Shown piece after piece: positions 1 through 8,461 of a stretch of DNA of 30,416 bases. The notes below the pieces were generated by a model. The model made no database searches and was not told where the DNA came from. It saw nothing but the letters and a program-made list of their open reading frames with translations. Location of the stretch: contig DATMRT010000087.1 in assembly GCA_035565975.1 (NCBI GenBank), positions 1-30,416 of the forward strand, read 5' to 3'. The position numbers and the translations under genes were made by a program. Origin of the DNA: Ga0077530 sp035565975 (GTDB taxonomy: Bacteria; Pseudomonadota; Alphaproteobacteria; Rhizobiales; Hyphomicrobiaceae). How positions within the stretch are numbered: position 1 is the first letter of the stretch; the number at the start of each line of letters is the position of its first letter.

Positions 1-1
1 C

Positions 2-634
2 ATCGTGACGGTGACGCCGCCCGGTGGCGAGCCCCGCAAGGACTCGTGCGGTAAGCCGAATACGGCGACATTCGACGTCATGATCGCCAATGAGTGCGAC
101 GAGCCCGTGGCTGTCGGCGAGGTCGGCGAAATCCTGGTGCGGCCGAAGCGTCCTTTCGCGATGCTCTCGGCATACTACAACAGCCCCGAGGCGACGCTCG
201 AAGCCTTCCGGAACTTCTGGTTCCACACAGGCGATAACGCGCGTGCCGATGCCGACGGCTACTACTACTTCGTCGATCGCAAGAAGGACTCGATCCGCCG
301 GCGCGGCGAGAACATTTCCTCCTCGGAGGTGGAAGCGACACTCAATCGTCACCCGGCCATTCTCGAATGTGCGGTGATCGCGGCTCCCTCGGAACTTGGC
401 GAGGACGAGGTGAAGGCCGTCGTCGTCTTGCGCGAGGGCGCGAGCGCGAGTGCCGAAGAACTCTGGGCGTTCTGCGACGAGCACATGCCGCGGTTCTGGG
501 TGCCGCGCTACATCGAATTCCGGCGCGAGATGCCGAAGACACCCAGCCAGAAGATTCAGAAGTACCTGTTGCGCGCCGGCGAGGACCAGGGCGATGTCTT
601 CGAGCGCGCGGCGAGCGGAAGGCGCGCGCGATGA
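2..634 (+). CDS. Acyl-CoA ligase (AMP-binding family), C-terminal part, cut by window start
   Basis: This is the C-terminal third of an adenylate-forming ligase that activates a carboxylic acid to its CoA thioester through an acyl-AMP. The reading frame is open to the first base, so the start lies upstream. Family motifs are visible in order: HTGD with its substrate-ribose aspartate, the hinge motif DRKKDSIRRRGENIS that begins the mobile C-terminal domain, and PKTPSQKIQKYLLR near the end, whose lysine (PSQK) is expected to catalyse adenylation. The mix resembles the CaiC/crotonobetaine-CoA ligase branch, but the substrate-binding pocket is outside the window, so the substrate cannot be named. 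The stop overlaps the start of the next gene by 4 bases (ATGA), so the two are very likely co-translated. The family is secure; the substrate is unknown. Confidence 0.93.
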   Translation: MVTVTPPGGEPRKDSCGKPNTATFDVMIANECDEPVAVGEVGEILVRPKRPFAMLSAYYNSPEATLEAFRNFWFHTGDNARADADGYYYFVDRKKDSIRRRGENISSSEVEATLNRHPAILECAVIAAPSELGEDEVKAVVVLREGASASAEELWAFCDEHMPRFWVPRYIEFRREMPKTPSQKIQKYLLRAGEDQGDVFERAASGRRAR

Positions 635-1257
635 ACATCGAGACGATCAAAGTCTACTCGGACTACAAGAGCCCTTATGCCTACCTCGCGAAGGATCTGG
701 TCTATGATCTCGAGCGCGAGACGGGTGTCCGCGTGGACTGGCTCCCCTACACGCTCGACATTCCAGCCTATCTCGGCAGCGCCAAGCTCGATGAAAAGGG
801 TGGCGTCGCCGAGCAGAGCCGCAACGCGCATCAGTGGCGCCGCGTCAAGTATAGCTACATGGATTGTCGCCGCGAAGCCAACCGGCGTGGCCTCGTCATC
901 CGCGGCACCCAAAAGATCTGGGATTCCTCGATTGCCAACATCGGGCTGCTCTACGCCAAGGAGCGAGGCGTCTTCCGCTGCTATCATGACCGCGTGTTCG
1001 AGCGCTTCTGGAAGCGGGAGCTAGATATCGAGAGCATTCCGGTTCTGGCGGCGCTCCTCGAGGAATGTGGTGCCGACGCATCCGGCTTTGCCGCCTACGT
1101 GCAAGGCGAGGGACGTGCGCTCCTCACGAAGATCCAGGCCGAGGCCGAGGCGGCCGGCGTGTTCGGCGTAACGAGCGTTCTGCTCCCTGATGGCGATCTC
1201 TATTGGGGGCGAGAGCATTTCCCGACGCTCACTGAGATGCTGCGAGCGAAACGCTGA
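631..1257 (+). CDS. DsbA-fold protein, 2-hydroxychromene-2-carboxylate isomerase-like
   Basis: This 208-residue protein is a thioredoxin-fold protein of the DsbA/kappa-class GST group. The N-terminus carries YSDYKSPYAYLA, which matches the (F/Y)xDxxSPYxY motif of HCCA isomerases, where the serine (not a CxxC pair) contacts the glutathione sulfur. There is no CxxC, so disulfide oxidase activity is unlikely. A helical insert follows, then a C-terminal GVTSVLLPDG stretch matching the cis-proline segment GVxxxP of the fold, although the usual GVPxF form is altered. The start ATG at 631 overlaps the stop of the acyl-CoA ligase by 4 bases, which fixes the start and implies coupling. The partner suggests a step in degradation of an aromatic or acyl compound. 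True HCCA isomerase activity is not established; a related glutathione-dependent isomerase or transferase is possible. Confidence 0.85.
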   Translation: MNIETIKVYSDYKSPYAYLAKDLVYDLERETGVRVDWLPYTLDIPAYLGSAKLDEKGGVAEQSRNAHQWRRVKYSYMDCRREANRRGLVIRGTQKIWDSSIANIGLLYAKERGVFRCYHDRVFERFWKRELDIESIPVLAALLEECGADASGFAAYVQGEGRALLTKIQAEAEAAGVFGVTSVLLPDGDLYWGREHFPTLTEMLRAKR

Positions 1258-1405
1258 GATCGTGGGCGGCGCATGATTTGTGAGCCCGGCTGCCATACTC
1301 CTCCAGTCCGAGCTCGCGGAACTCCCGATGGATCTGGCTTTGCAGATCATCGGTCCGATAGGGGAAGGCCCGAAAGTAATCGAGCGCCAACGTTGCGGAT
1401 GGGCG

Positions 1406-3130
1406 CTACTTGGACCGCGCCGCGCAGTCGCGAAAGATCTGCAGCTGGGTCTCGCTGAAGTATTCCATCCGGCGATTGGCGTTGCGGTGCGAGAGGTGCA
1501 GGCAGAGGTCCGCCGCGATCGTGCGCGTGTAGTCGCGCGTCACCTCGTTGACCTCATCGGGTTCGAGATAGCGCCGGTTCTCGCTGACGAATTCGAGCGC
1601 GGCCCTGGGGCTCTTGAACAGCAAGCCCGTGAGAAGGGAACTCCGCTCGGCAGGTGTCATTTCGCGGACCGTCAGCGAGTTCAGCGCAAAATTCATCCAG
1701 CTCTCAGAGGTTTCGCTCCGCTTGACGGCCATCTCGATCAGCGACCGCAACTCTGCCGACGAGAACATGATCTGCAGCTTCTCCTTCGTGAGGCGCGCCT
1801 TGGCGAAATCTTCGTACTCCGCATCGGCGAGCATCTTCTTCATGAGTAAGTCACGTAGCTCGCTCGAAAAATTGAGATGCTCCAACGCCTTCAACGCATA
1901 GGACGCATTGGCCTTCACGATACCGACGACGGCAGCGCGCTGGGCTTCCGGAGGCAAGCGCCCGGCAAAAAGCTCGAGCGCGCGTACGGCGACAGCCGGA
2001 TCAGCCGAAAAGGCTGGACCCGCGCGCGACGTAAGCCGTGCCAGCTCAGAATCGGAAATATGCAGTGAAGCGGCGTGCTCGAGCAGCGCTGCGATGCTTG
2101 CTTCATCTAATGCTTTCGTACGCAGCGCACGATGTTGCTCGGGCTTCAGGCGGGTCACGCTCGCGACGATGGCAGCTGCATCGTTGCCGCTCTCCGGCGA
2201 GGCCAAGACGCGGGCGATCAGCTCCGCGAACTGGTCGTCGCTGAGCCAGTAGGGCTTTTGCGCTACCGCGGAAATCGGTGAGATGGAGTCGGCGCACTCG
2301 AGGAGCAGCGAAAAGATCTTGTCTCGCTCGACAAGCGGCGTATCGGTCTGCGTCAGCAGGCGCACCAGCGTCGGGAGGTGCCTTTCCTGTAGAGCTTCTT
2401 CTTCGGTATAGAACTTGCTCCATGTGGCGCCGGGCGCCGTCGCATGTTCCTCGGGGGTCAGCCTCATGTCGATAGGGCAGGGACTTTGCGCTCCCACGGC
2501 AGCGCGGCAGATTCTCTCGAGCACCTCCTTGCGTACTGCCGTATCGTCGAGTAGCGCGATCCGCGACGAGCGGGGCTTCTTCACTTCCTCTTGGAATACG
2601 GCGTTTGTCGCCTTCGACAGTGATGCAAGAAGGTCGTCCTGATCACTACGCGCAGCGATGTAGGGCTCGGCATAAGCATAGTCGACGACGAGCGCATGCG
2701 TGACGACCTGGCCTGATGCATCGTGCACGATCCTGGTTCCCGCACTGCTGGTCAGCAACCAGATCCTGTAGCCCGGTTGCCGTGTAGCTCTGGCCGCGAG
2801 ATGGACATTGCCGTTGCGATCGACGACGGCCGCGGTGCGCGGTAACTCAGTGGCCGAGGCCCACATCGGCACATAGAACCATGTCAATACGAGCGTCAGC
2901 CAGGCGGCGACGGCGCTCGTCCTGTCCTCGAAGGGAGAGAAGACGAGCTTGATCAGCAGGGCGGCCGAGATGCTCGACAAGATGATCGGCCAGAACCAGT
3001 TCGCGACCGTGAGCCAGACCGCATCGCTCCAGCGCAGATACTGAGCCGCACCAAGTCCCAGGAGGCACGGAAGGAGCCCGAATACGATTGCCCTGGATAA
3101 CCTGCTCTGGCCTTTCGACGGGTGCTTCAT
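1406..3130 (-). CDS. Unrecognised membrane-anchored protein (574 aa)
   Basis: I do not recognise this family. The N-terminus holds three probable membrane helices at about residues 13-31, 43-64 and 73-93. A segment of roughly 70 residues (about 95-165) looks beta-rich. The rest, from about residue 165 to the end, is a long run of short amphipathic helices with leucine/alanine spacing, as in helical-repeat proteins. No catalytic motif stands out. The start ATG at 3130 has GAGAGGG about seven bases upstream, a usable ribosome site. The gene has no same-strand neighbour close by: downstream it converges on the isomerase-like gene, and upstream lies a degraded region. After the TAG stop the same frame stays open for about 57 more codons. 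A scaffold or envelope-stress role would be a guess. Confidence 0.8.
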   Translation of the reverse strand: MKHPSKGQSRLSRAIVFGLLPCLLGLGAAQYLRWSDAVWLTVANWFWPIILSSISAALLIKLVFSPFEDRTSAVAAWLTLVLTWFYVPMWASATELPRTAAVVDRNGNVHLAARATRQPGYRIWLLTSSAGTRIVHDASGQVVTHALVVDYAYAEPYIAARSDQDDLLASLSKATNAVFQEEVKKPRSSRIALLDDTAVRKEVLERICRAAVGAQSPCPIDMRLTPEEHATAPGATWSKFYTEEEALQERHLPTLVRLLTQTDTPLVERDKIFSLLLECADSISPISAVAQKPYWLSDDQFAELIARVLASPESGNDAAAIVASVTRLKPEQHRALRTKALDEASIAALLEHAASLHISDSELARLTSRAGPAFSADPAVAVRALELFAGRLPPEAQRAAVVGIVKANASYALKALEHLNFSSELRDLLMKKMLADAEYEDFAKARLTKEKLQIMFSSAELRSLIEMAVKRSETSESWMNFALNSLTVREMTPAERSSLLTGLLFKSPRAALEFVSENRRYLEPDEVNEVTRDYTRTIAADLCLHLSHRNANRRMEYFSETQLQIFRDCAARSK

Positions 3131-3448
3131 TTCTCGACCCTCTCGGACAAGACGTGAGGACCTCGGGAAGACATTCCCTCAAAGTGCGAGCCGCTGCAAT
3201 ACACCGCGCCAGTCGCGGTGAGCGCCAGGAGCTCATGTCCGACAGCACCCTGGCTGGCCAAGTGCCGTCAAGTGCACGTGCTTTCGAAGCTGCGCCCGCG
3301 CCAGGCACAAGTGGCTTTCGGTGTTCGTGTGCCGAGTTTGCTCTGACGGGCCCAATACTGAGCGTCACGAGCTTGTGAACACGCGCGCCACGCTGCCATC
3401 CGGAGCCGCGGATATATTCAGCCCACGACTCCAAAACCTGCGATCAGC
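3131..3448. other. Gene-poor interval
   Basis: This stretch separates the leftward membrane-protein gene from the molybdenum-hydroxylase relic. I find no open frame with recognisable protein features on either strand and no clear hairpin. It presumably carries the promoter of the leftward gene starting at 3130, but I cannot point to convincing -35 and -10 elements. Confidence 0.4.
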
Positions 3449-3670
3449 CAGAGCCTCGGCGTCGCGCCGGCTGAGGTCGTCCTGCACACGACGCTGCTCG
3501 GCGGCGGGTGCGGACGCAAGTCCAAGTGCGACTTCGCCATCGAGGCGGCGCTGCTCTCGCGGGAACTCGGCGGAACGCCGGTGAAGGTAGAGTGGACCCG
3601 AGAGGACGATCTGCGGCACGGATTCTATCATACCGTGACGGCAGAGCGCTTCGAGGCCGATGGCTCCCTT
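3449..3670 (+). pseudogene. Fragment of molybdopterin-binding hydroxylase large subunit (isoquinoline 1-oxidoreductase beta-like)
   Basis: About 74 codons in one frame read as an internal piece of a xanthine-dehydrogenase-family Mo-binding subunit. It includes TLLGGGCGRKSK, then CDFAIEAALLSRELGG, then VKVEWTREDDLRHGFYHTV. These closely match the conserved block GGGFGRKxxxDxxxEAA...VKVxWTREDD of the IorB-like branch, with the usual phenylalanine replaced by cysteine. The full protein is about 700 residues. Here both ends are missing: upstream translation has no family resemblance, and after the residues FEADGSL the similarity stops abruptly near position 3671, just outside the oppositely oriented 56-residue gene. 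There is no start codon or ribosome site for the fragment. It is best read as a deletion relic left by rearrangement, and is probably not expressed. Confidence 0.75.
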
Positions 3671-3688
3671 ATTGTTCGAGCCCTTCCG

Positions 3689-3859
3689 TCAGCGCCCGTT
3701 GCCGCCCGCGCGCAGGGACTGCACGAAATCGACGATGAGCAATGCCATGACGGCAATGACAATGATGATCAGTGGCGGCGCAGGCACCCAAACGAGCATG
3801 AACGTGAGGAAGCTGACGACCAGGGCAATGCCGATGATGCCGGTGATAAAGTTGGTCAC
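3689..3859 (-). CDS. Small two-helix membrane protein (56 aa)
   Basis: This short gene starts with GTG at 3859 and reads M-TNFITGIIGIALVVSFLTF, then a VWVPAPP turn, then a second very hydrophobic helix (LIIIVIAVMALLIVDFV), ending SLRAGGNGR. That gives two membrane spans joined by a proline-rich loop, with a basic tail. A strong ribosome site, AAGGAGG, sits six bases before the start. The start overlaps the stop of the amidase gene by four bases (GTGA), so it is almost certainly translated from the TRAP/amidase operon. I do not recognise the family. Its place as last gene of a transporter operon suggests a role at the inner membrane, perhaps as an accessory of the transporter, but this is inference only. 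Confidence 0.72.
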   Translation of the reverse strand: MTNFITGIIGIALVVSFLTFMLVWVPAPPLIIIVIAVMALLIVDFVQSLRAGGNGR

Positions 3860-5253
3860 TTGGCCCTCCTTGGACTGGTCCGGCGGCCGGAGCCTCGCGT
3901 GGTTGGGTTCGATGATTTGCGGCGTTGCCCGGACGCAGCGACATGGCCGGACAGCCAGCGCGCTGTCCTGAGCAGGCGCGCATCGTTACCGCGCCGCGCA
4001 ACGAGCTGCACGCCGATTGGCATGTCGTTCGGCCCCACGAGCAGGGGCAGCGAGATGGCGGGTGTCCCGAGGTAGGTCCAGAGCGAGCAGAAGATCGGGT
4101 TGCCCGTGGCGGTGCCGATCGGTGCCTCGCCCGGTGCCGAGGCCGTCAGGATCGCATCGTACTCGTTGAACACGTCGTCGAGCTGCTGATTGAGAATGTC
4201 GGCGGCGGAGGTTGCCTCGAGGTAATCGTGCGCGGTGTACGTCTTGCCGCGCGCGAGGAGTTCGCGTAGCTGCGCGCTGAGCACGTCGCCACCCTTGGCG
4301 AGATCGCGGCGGAAGTTGTGCGCCATGTCGGCGGCCATGATCCGGCCGTGGAATTCGATGCCGCGGTCGAACGACGAGCCGAGATCGATCGCCTGGACGC
4401 TCTCGCCGAGAGCACCGACGAGTTCGCCGAATGCGTCGTCGAGATAGGGCTCCGCGGCTTTCCATGCCGGTCCCTTGACGAAGGCAAAACGGGGCGGCAG
4501 CGGCGGCTCACTGGCGGCGCTGGCGGCGAGATGCCCCCCAGCTATCGGGCGCGTGTCCGGATCTTCTGCGTCGACGCCGGCAAGCACATCGGCGAGGAGC
4601 GCCGCGTCGGTGACCGAACGCGCGAAGACGCCCACGTGATCGAGTGCGCGCGAGAGCAGCATCGCGCCTGTACGCGGAATGAGACCATGCGTCGGCTTGA
4701 ACCCGACGACCCCGCAAAAGGAGGCGGGCCGTATGACCGAGCCGTTCGTTTGCGACCCGATGGCCCCCGGCACCATGCCGGCGGCGACAGCCGCCGCTGA
4801 TCCGCTGGACGAGCCTCCCGGCGTACGTGCCGGATCATGCGGGTTGCGTGTCTTCCCGGGGTGGTAATAGGCGTACTCCGTCGTCACGGTCTTGCCGAGG
4901 ACGATCGCGCCGGCCGCTCGTAGTCGTGCAACGGCGACCGCGTCTTCGCGCGGCGTCCTGCCCTGCCAGAGTGCCGACCCGAACTCGGTCGGATAGTCGG
5001 ATGTGTCGAAGATATCCTTTATGCCGACCGGTACGCCGTGGAGGGGGCCGAGAGGGCGGCCCGCCATGCGATACTCGTCGGCGGCCCGTGCCTGACGCAG
5101 TGCGTGTTCTGGGTCGAGGAAGGCCCAGGCCCGTATGTCCTCGTCGACCTCGCGCACGCGGCTGAGACAGTCTTCAGTCAGCTCGACGGACGATATGCGG
5201 CCATCGCGGATCGCCGCTGCCGCATCTGCCACGCCGAGTCCCGAGAGTGTCAT
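3856..5253 (-). CDS. Amidase-signature family hydrolase
   Basis: This 465-residue cytoplasmic enzyme hydrolyses an amide bond. The Ser-cisSer-Lys triad can be placed: Lys79 in GIKD, Ser148 in PGGSSSGS, and nucleophile Ser172 in SQTNGSVIRP, with family spacing. The GxxxFCGVVGFKPT block follows. The reading frame could begin at 5304, but ATG 5253 is preferred: it has AGGACAGG upstream, does not overlap dctM, and begins at the usual place in the fold. It follows dctM after ten bases, so it belongs to the TRAP operon. The enzyme probably acts on the imported compound or its derivative. The last 25 or so residues are a basic Ser/Arg-rich tail that is not typical of the family and contains the ribosome site of the next small gene. 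Substrate unknown; it is not a GatA, since no gatB/gatC is nearby. Confidence 0.92.
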   Translation of the reverse strand: MTLSGLGVADAAAAIRDGRISSVELTEDCLSRVREVDEDIRAWAFLDPEHALRQARAADEYRMAGRPLGPLHGVPVGIKDIFDTSDYPTEFGSALWQGRTPREDAVAVARLRAAGAIVLGKTVTTEYAYYHPGKTRNPHDPARTPGGSSSGSAAAVAAGMVPGAIGSQTNGSVIRPASFCGVVGFKPTHGLIPRTGAMLLSRALDHVGVFARSVTDAALLADVLAGVDAEDPDTRPIAGGHLAASAASEPPLPPRFAFVKGPAWKAAEPYLDDAFGELVGALGESVQAIDLGSSFDRGIEFHGRIMAADMAHNFRRDLAKGGDVLSAQLRELLARGKTYTAHDYLEATSAADILNQQLDDVFNEYDAILTASAPGEAPIGTATGNPIFCSLWTYLGTPAISLPLLVGPNDMPIGVQLVARRGNDARLLRTARWLSGHVAASGQRRKSSNPTTRGSGRRTSPRRAK

Positions 5254-5263
5254 CGCCTGTCCT

Positions 5264-6613
5264 CTAACGCGATCCGTAGAGATATTCGGGCAGCCACAGC
5301 GCAATGCCGGGGAAGATGTAGACGAGGGCCATTGTCAGAAACACCATGAAGACGAACGGCAGGGCGCCTCGGAAGATGTGTGTGAGCTGCACCTGTGGCG
5401 GCGCGACACCTTTCAGATAGAAGGCTGCCATCGCGACCGGGGGCGTGTTGAAGGCTGTCTGCGTATTGAGCGCCACGAGGATGCCGAAGAAGATCGGGTT
5501 GATGCCGAAATCGTCCAGCAGCGGCAGGAAAATGGGCACGAAAATCACGATGATCTCCGTCCACTCCAGCGGCCACCCGAGCAGGAAGATGATCACCTGC
5601 GTCAGGATCAGGAACTGCGTCGGCGTCAGATTGAGCCCTAGAATGAAGCTCTCGATGACCTGCTGTCCGCCGAGCAGAGCGAACACCGACGAGAACGTCC
5701 ACGAGCCGATGAACAAGTAGCAGACCATCGCGGCGGCCCGGGCCGTCAGGTAGACGGACTCCTTCAGCATCTCATAGTTGAGCGCTCGATAGGCGGCGGC
5801 CAGGACAAGGCTCGCGAGCGCGCCCGCTGCCGCCGCTTCCGATGGGGTTGCGATACCGAGCAGGATCGCGCCAAGCACGCAGATAATCAGCACTGCGAGC
5901 GGCAAGAACGATGTCGCCAGCGCCCACACGACTTCGCGGGTAGGAATGTCCGTCTGCTCTTTCGGCAACTTCGGCGCCAGTGCGGGATTGATGACGGCGC
6001 GGGCGATGATGTAGGCGACGTAGAAGAAAGCCAGCAGGAAGCCGGGAAGAAAGGCTGCGGCGTAGAGTTTCACGGCCGACACGCCGGCGGTCGCGGCATA
6101 GACGATGAGCAGAACGCTCGGCGGAATGAGAATACCGAGGCAGCCGCCGGCGCAAACGACGCCTGACGAGAGCTTGATGTCGTAGCCCGCGCGCAGCATG
6201 GCCGGCAGAGCGAGCAATCCCATCAACGTCACGACGGCGCCCACGATGCCGGTCGCGGTCGCGAACATCGCGCATGTAATCATGGTGGCGACGGCAAGCG
6301 AGCCCGGCACCCGCGACATCGAGATCTGCAGCGCATGGAAGAGTCGATCGAGAATGTTGGCTCGTTCGACGAGGTATCCCATGAACAAGAATAACGGGAC
6401 GGCGATCAGAGTGTCGTTGGATGTGACCTCGAATGTCTTTTGTACGAGGAGGGTGAAGACTCTGTTCTCGAAGAACGCCTGTCCCGGCACAAAGTAGGCG
6501 TAGAAGCCGAAGCCGACGCCCATCGCAATGAGCGTGAACGCAATCGGAAAGCCAAGCATGATGATGAAGATGAACAATCCGAGCATCAACATGCCAACTT
6601 GTGGGTCGGTCAT
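5264..6613 (-). CDS. dctM: TRAP transporter large permease, DctM type
   Basis: This 449-residue, very hydrophobic protein is the ion-coupled transport subunit of a tripartite ATP-independent periplasmic (TRAP) importer. About 12 membrane helices can be drawn. The family-typical segments are present: SNDTLIAVPLFLFMG near residue 65, the re-entrant stretch GCLGILIPPS in the first half, GIATPSEAAAAGA in the middle, and LGWPLEWTEIIVIFVPIFLPLL plus NTQTAFNTPPVAMA in the second half. The LGWPLEWTE form is the variant I associate with the FcbT3 (chloroaromatic/mannitol-type) branch rather than classic DctM for C4-dicarboxylates. The start is two bases after the dctQ stop, implying tight coupling. 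It transports whatever DctP binds; the substrate cannot be read from sequence, but an organic acid is the family norm. Confidence 0.96.
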   Translation of the reverse strand: MTDPQVGMLMLGLFIFIIMLGFPIAFTLIAMGVGFGFYAYFVPGQAFFENRVFTLLVQKTFEVTSNDTLIAVPLFLFMGYLVERANILDRLFHALQISMSRVPGSLAVATMITCAMFATATGIVGAVVTLMGLLALPAMLRAGYDIKLSSGVVCAGGCLGILIPPSVLLIVYAATAGVSAVKLYAAAFLPGFLLAFFYVAYIIARAVINPALAPKLPKEQTDIPTREVVWALATSFLPLAVLIICVLGAILLGIATPSEAAAAGALASLVLAAAYRALNYEMLKESVYLTARAAAMVCYLFIGSWTFSSVFALLGGQQVIESFILGLNLTPTQFLILTQVIIFLLGWPLEWTEIIVIFVPIFLPLLDDFGINPIFFGILVALNTQTAFNTPPVAMAAFYLKGVAPPQVQLTHIFRGALPFVFMVFLTMALVYIFPGIALWLPEYLYGSR

Positions 6614-6615
6614 GC

Positions 6616-7224
6616 TCAGGCCCCCCTGCCCGAGTTCTGGGGCGTCTGCCCCTGTTGTTCCTGTTGTTGAAGCTCGCGAATGACGATGCTTTCGGTTTCT
6701 TCGACGTCATGGAGCCGTTGCGGCCACTTTCCCTCGCGAATGCAGATGATGCACCGAATGATCTCGGCGATACCCTGGAGCAGAAGCAACACGCCGGTGA
6801 CCGGAATGAGCGTCTTCAGCGGAAAGATGGGAATGCCGGCCGGGCTGAAGATGCTGACTTCCCGGAAGCGGATCGAGAAGCTGGCATAGTTCCATCCCGC
6901 GTAGATCAATGCGCAGACGGCGGGCAGGAAGAAGATGATGTAGAGGACGAGGTCGAAGCTCGCCTGTTTGCGTGGCGAGAAGAACCGGTAGAAGACGTCG
7001 GCGCGGACATGGCCGCCGCGAGACAGTGTGTACGCGCCCGCCATCAGGAACATCGCACCGTAGTTGATGTAGCTGAAGTCGAAGGCCCACGTTGTGGGTG
7101 CGCGGAACGCGTAACGCATCAGCACTTCGTAGCTCACGCCGAGGGTCAGAACCATGATGAGCCACGCAAATGCCTTGCCCACCCAGGTGCTTAGCGAGTC
7201 GATAAAGAACAGGAAATTTTTCAT
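6616..7224 (-). CDS. dctQ: TRAP transporter small permease, DctQ type
   Basis: This 202-residue membrane protein is the small subunit that docks with DctM and the binding protein. Four membrane helices are visible: about residues 15-37, 50-70, 90-112 and 135-158. The family hallmark is seen in the first helix hairpin, YEVLMRYAFRAPTTWAFDF, with the conserved R-Y-x-F...W. A charged glutamine-rich C-terminal tail (about residues 170-202) lies in the cytoplasm. The start ATG at 7224 has only a weak ribosome site. A strong hairpin at 7272-7302 separates it from dctP upstream, which may set its expression below that of dctP. It sits two bases before dctM. Confidence 0.95.
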   Translation of the reverse strand: MKNFLFFIDSLSTWVGKAFAWLIMVLTLGVSYEVLMRYAFRAPTTWAFDFSYINYGAMFLMAGAYTLSRGGHVRADVFYRFFSPRKQASFDLVLYIIFFLPAVCALIYAGWNYASFSIRFREVSIFSPAGIPIFPLKTLIPVTGVLLLLQGIAEIIRCIICIREGKWPQRLHDVEETESIVIRELQQQEQQGQTPQNSGRGA

Positions 7225-7271
7225 CTTCGATGATCCCGGACGCGCGTCGCCGAGCCAGTGCTGGCCAAAAC

Positions 7272-7302
7272 ATCGGGCGGCGTAAACGCTGCGCCGCCCG
7301 AT
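7272..7302 (-). terminator. Hairpin between dctP and dctQ
   Basis: A perfect 11-base-pair GC-rich stem (arms 7272-7282 and 7292-7302) with a nine-base loop lies between the dctP stop and the dctQ start. On the transcribed (minus) strand it is followed by only a short GTTTTGG stretch, so it is more likely a partial attenuator or a 3' stabiliser of dctP mRNA than a full terminator. This is inferred from structure and position. Confidence 0.6.
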
Positions 7303-7330
7303 ACTCGAGGCATGAGCCGTCTGACGAGAG

Positions 7331-8461
7331 CTAGATCTTCAGGACGCCGGGGAAGTGATGGTCGAAGGCGCCCTTGAAGTCCGTGGCGTTGGTCATGTTG
7401 TAATAGACCACGCGACGCACCCACGCCTTCTGGGAGTCCATCACCTTCTTCATGAAGGGATCCTGCGCGAGTTGCGCGGCAAGGCCGTCCCACGCCTTGA
7501 TCTGTGCGTCGAACACGTCTTTCGGCGTGCGCACGACGTTGACCTTGTCCTTCGTGATCAGCTCCTGCAGATCCTTCGAGTAGTAGTCCATGGCCTTCCA
7601 CTCGTTGGCGGAGGAGGCGGCTTCAGCGGCGTACTGCAGGATCGCCTTGTGCTCATCGGGCAGCGCGTTGAACTTGCTGCGATTGATCATGATCTCGAAG
7701 TATTCGGTCGCCTGATGATGGCTGCCGAGCATGTAGTTCTTCGCGACGTCCTGGGCGCCGAAGCGGCGGTCAGAGGTCGGGTTATTGAATTCGAAGCCCT
7801 CGATGACGCCGCGCTCCATCGCTGGAACGATTTCGCCCCCCGGAAGCTGCGCCACCGACGACCCTAGCGCCTGGAAAAGATCGGCGGCGAGGCCGACGGT
7901 GCGATACTTCAGGCCCTTGAGCTGACTTGCCGTGGTGATCGGTGTCTTGAACCAGCCGAGCGGCTGGGTCGGCATCGGCATTGCGAAGAAGCTCTTGATA
8001 TTGACCTTGAGGATCTGTGTCTGCAGCTCCTCATAAAGCTCCTTGCCGCCGCCATTATAGATCCAGCCGAGGCCCTCGTTGGCATTGAAGCCGAAGACGG
8101 GGCCCGTGCCAAAAAGCGAGGCCGCCTTGTGCTTTCCGTACCAGTAGACGGGCACCGTGTGCGCGGCATCGATCTGGCCGCCGTGGACGCCGTCGAATAC
8201 CTGGAAGGGATGCACGACCGCGCCGCCGACGAGGTAGTCGATCTTGAGCCGTGCGCCTGCCATCTTGTTGACGCGCTCGACATAGTCCATGGCCATCTCG
8301 TTGAAGACGTCCTTGGCACTCCATGAACCCTGCATCTTCAGGGTCGTGGTCTGCGCGCGTGAGACGTTCGGCATGGCCACCATGCCTGCCGCCGCGGCAG
8401 CCGTCACAGCACCGCCTTTCAGGAAGCGGCGTCGGTTGAGACGTTCGTTGTCCTTTGCCAT
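7331..8461 (-). CDS. dctP: TRAP transporter solute-binding protein, DctP type (FcbT1-like), Tat-exported
   Basis: This 376-residue periplasmic protein captures the substrate for the TRAP permease. It starts at ATG 8461, with AAGGAGGAA as ribosome site seven bases upstream; a longer reading frame to 8728 has no such site. A twin-arginine signal (NRRRFLKGG, residues 9-17, then an alanine-rich core and cleavage near SRAQ at 34-37) shows folded export by Tat. The mature part has KMQGSW, GAVVHPFQVFDGVHGGQIDAAH and YWYGKHKAASLFGTGPVFGF, typical of the mannitol/chloroaromatic (COG4663-like) branch. Arg187 in KYRTVG is at the place of the conserved carboxylate-binding arginine of TRAP binding proteins. 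It is the second gene of the operon, after the MBL hydrolase. The ligand is probably a carboxylate. Confidence 0.95.
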   Translation of the reverse strand: MAKDNERLNRRRFLKGGAVTAAAAAGMVAMPNVSRAQTTTLKMQGSWSAKDVFNEMAMDYVERVNKMAGARLKIDYLVGGAVVHPFQVFDGVHGGQIDAAHTVPVYWYGKHKAASLFGTGPVFGFNANEGLGWIYNGGGKELYEELQTQILKVNIKSFFAMPMPTQPLGWFKTPITTASQLKGLKYRTVGLAADLFQALGSSVAQLPGGEIVPAMERGVIEGFEFNNPTSDRRFGAQDVAKNYMLGSHHQATEYFEIMINRSKFNALPDEHKAILQYAAEAASSANEWKAMDYYSKDLQELITKDKVNVVRTPKDVFDAQIKAWDGLAAQLAQDPFMKKVMDSQKAWVRRVVYYNMTNATDFKGAFDHHFPGVLKI

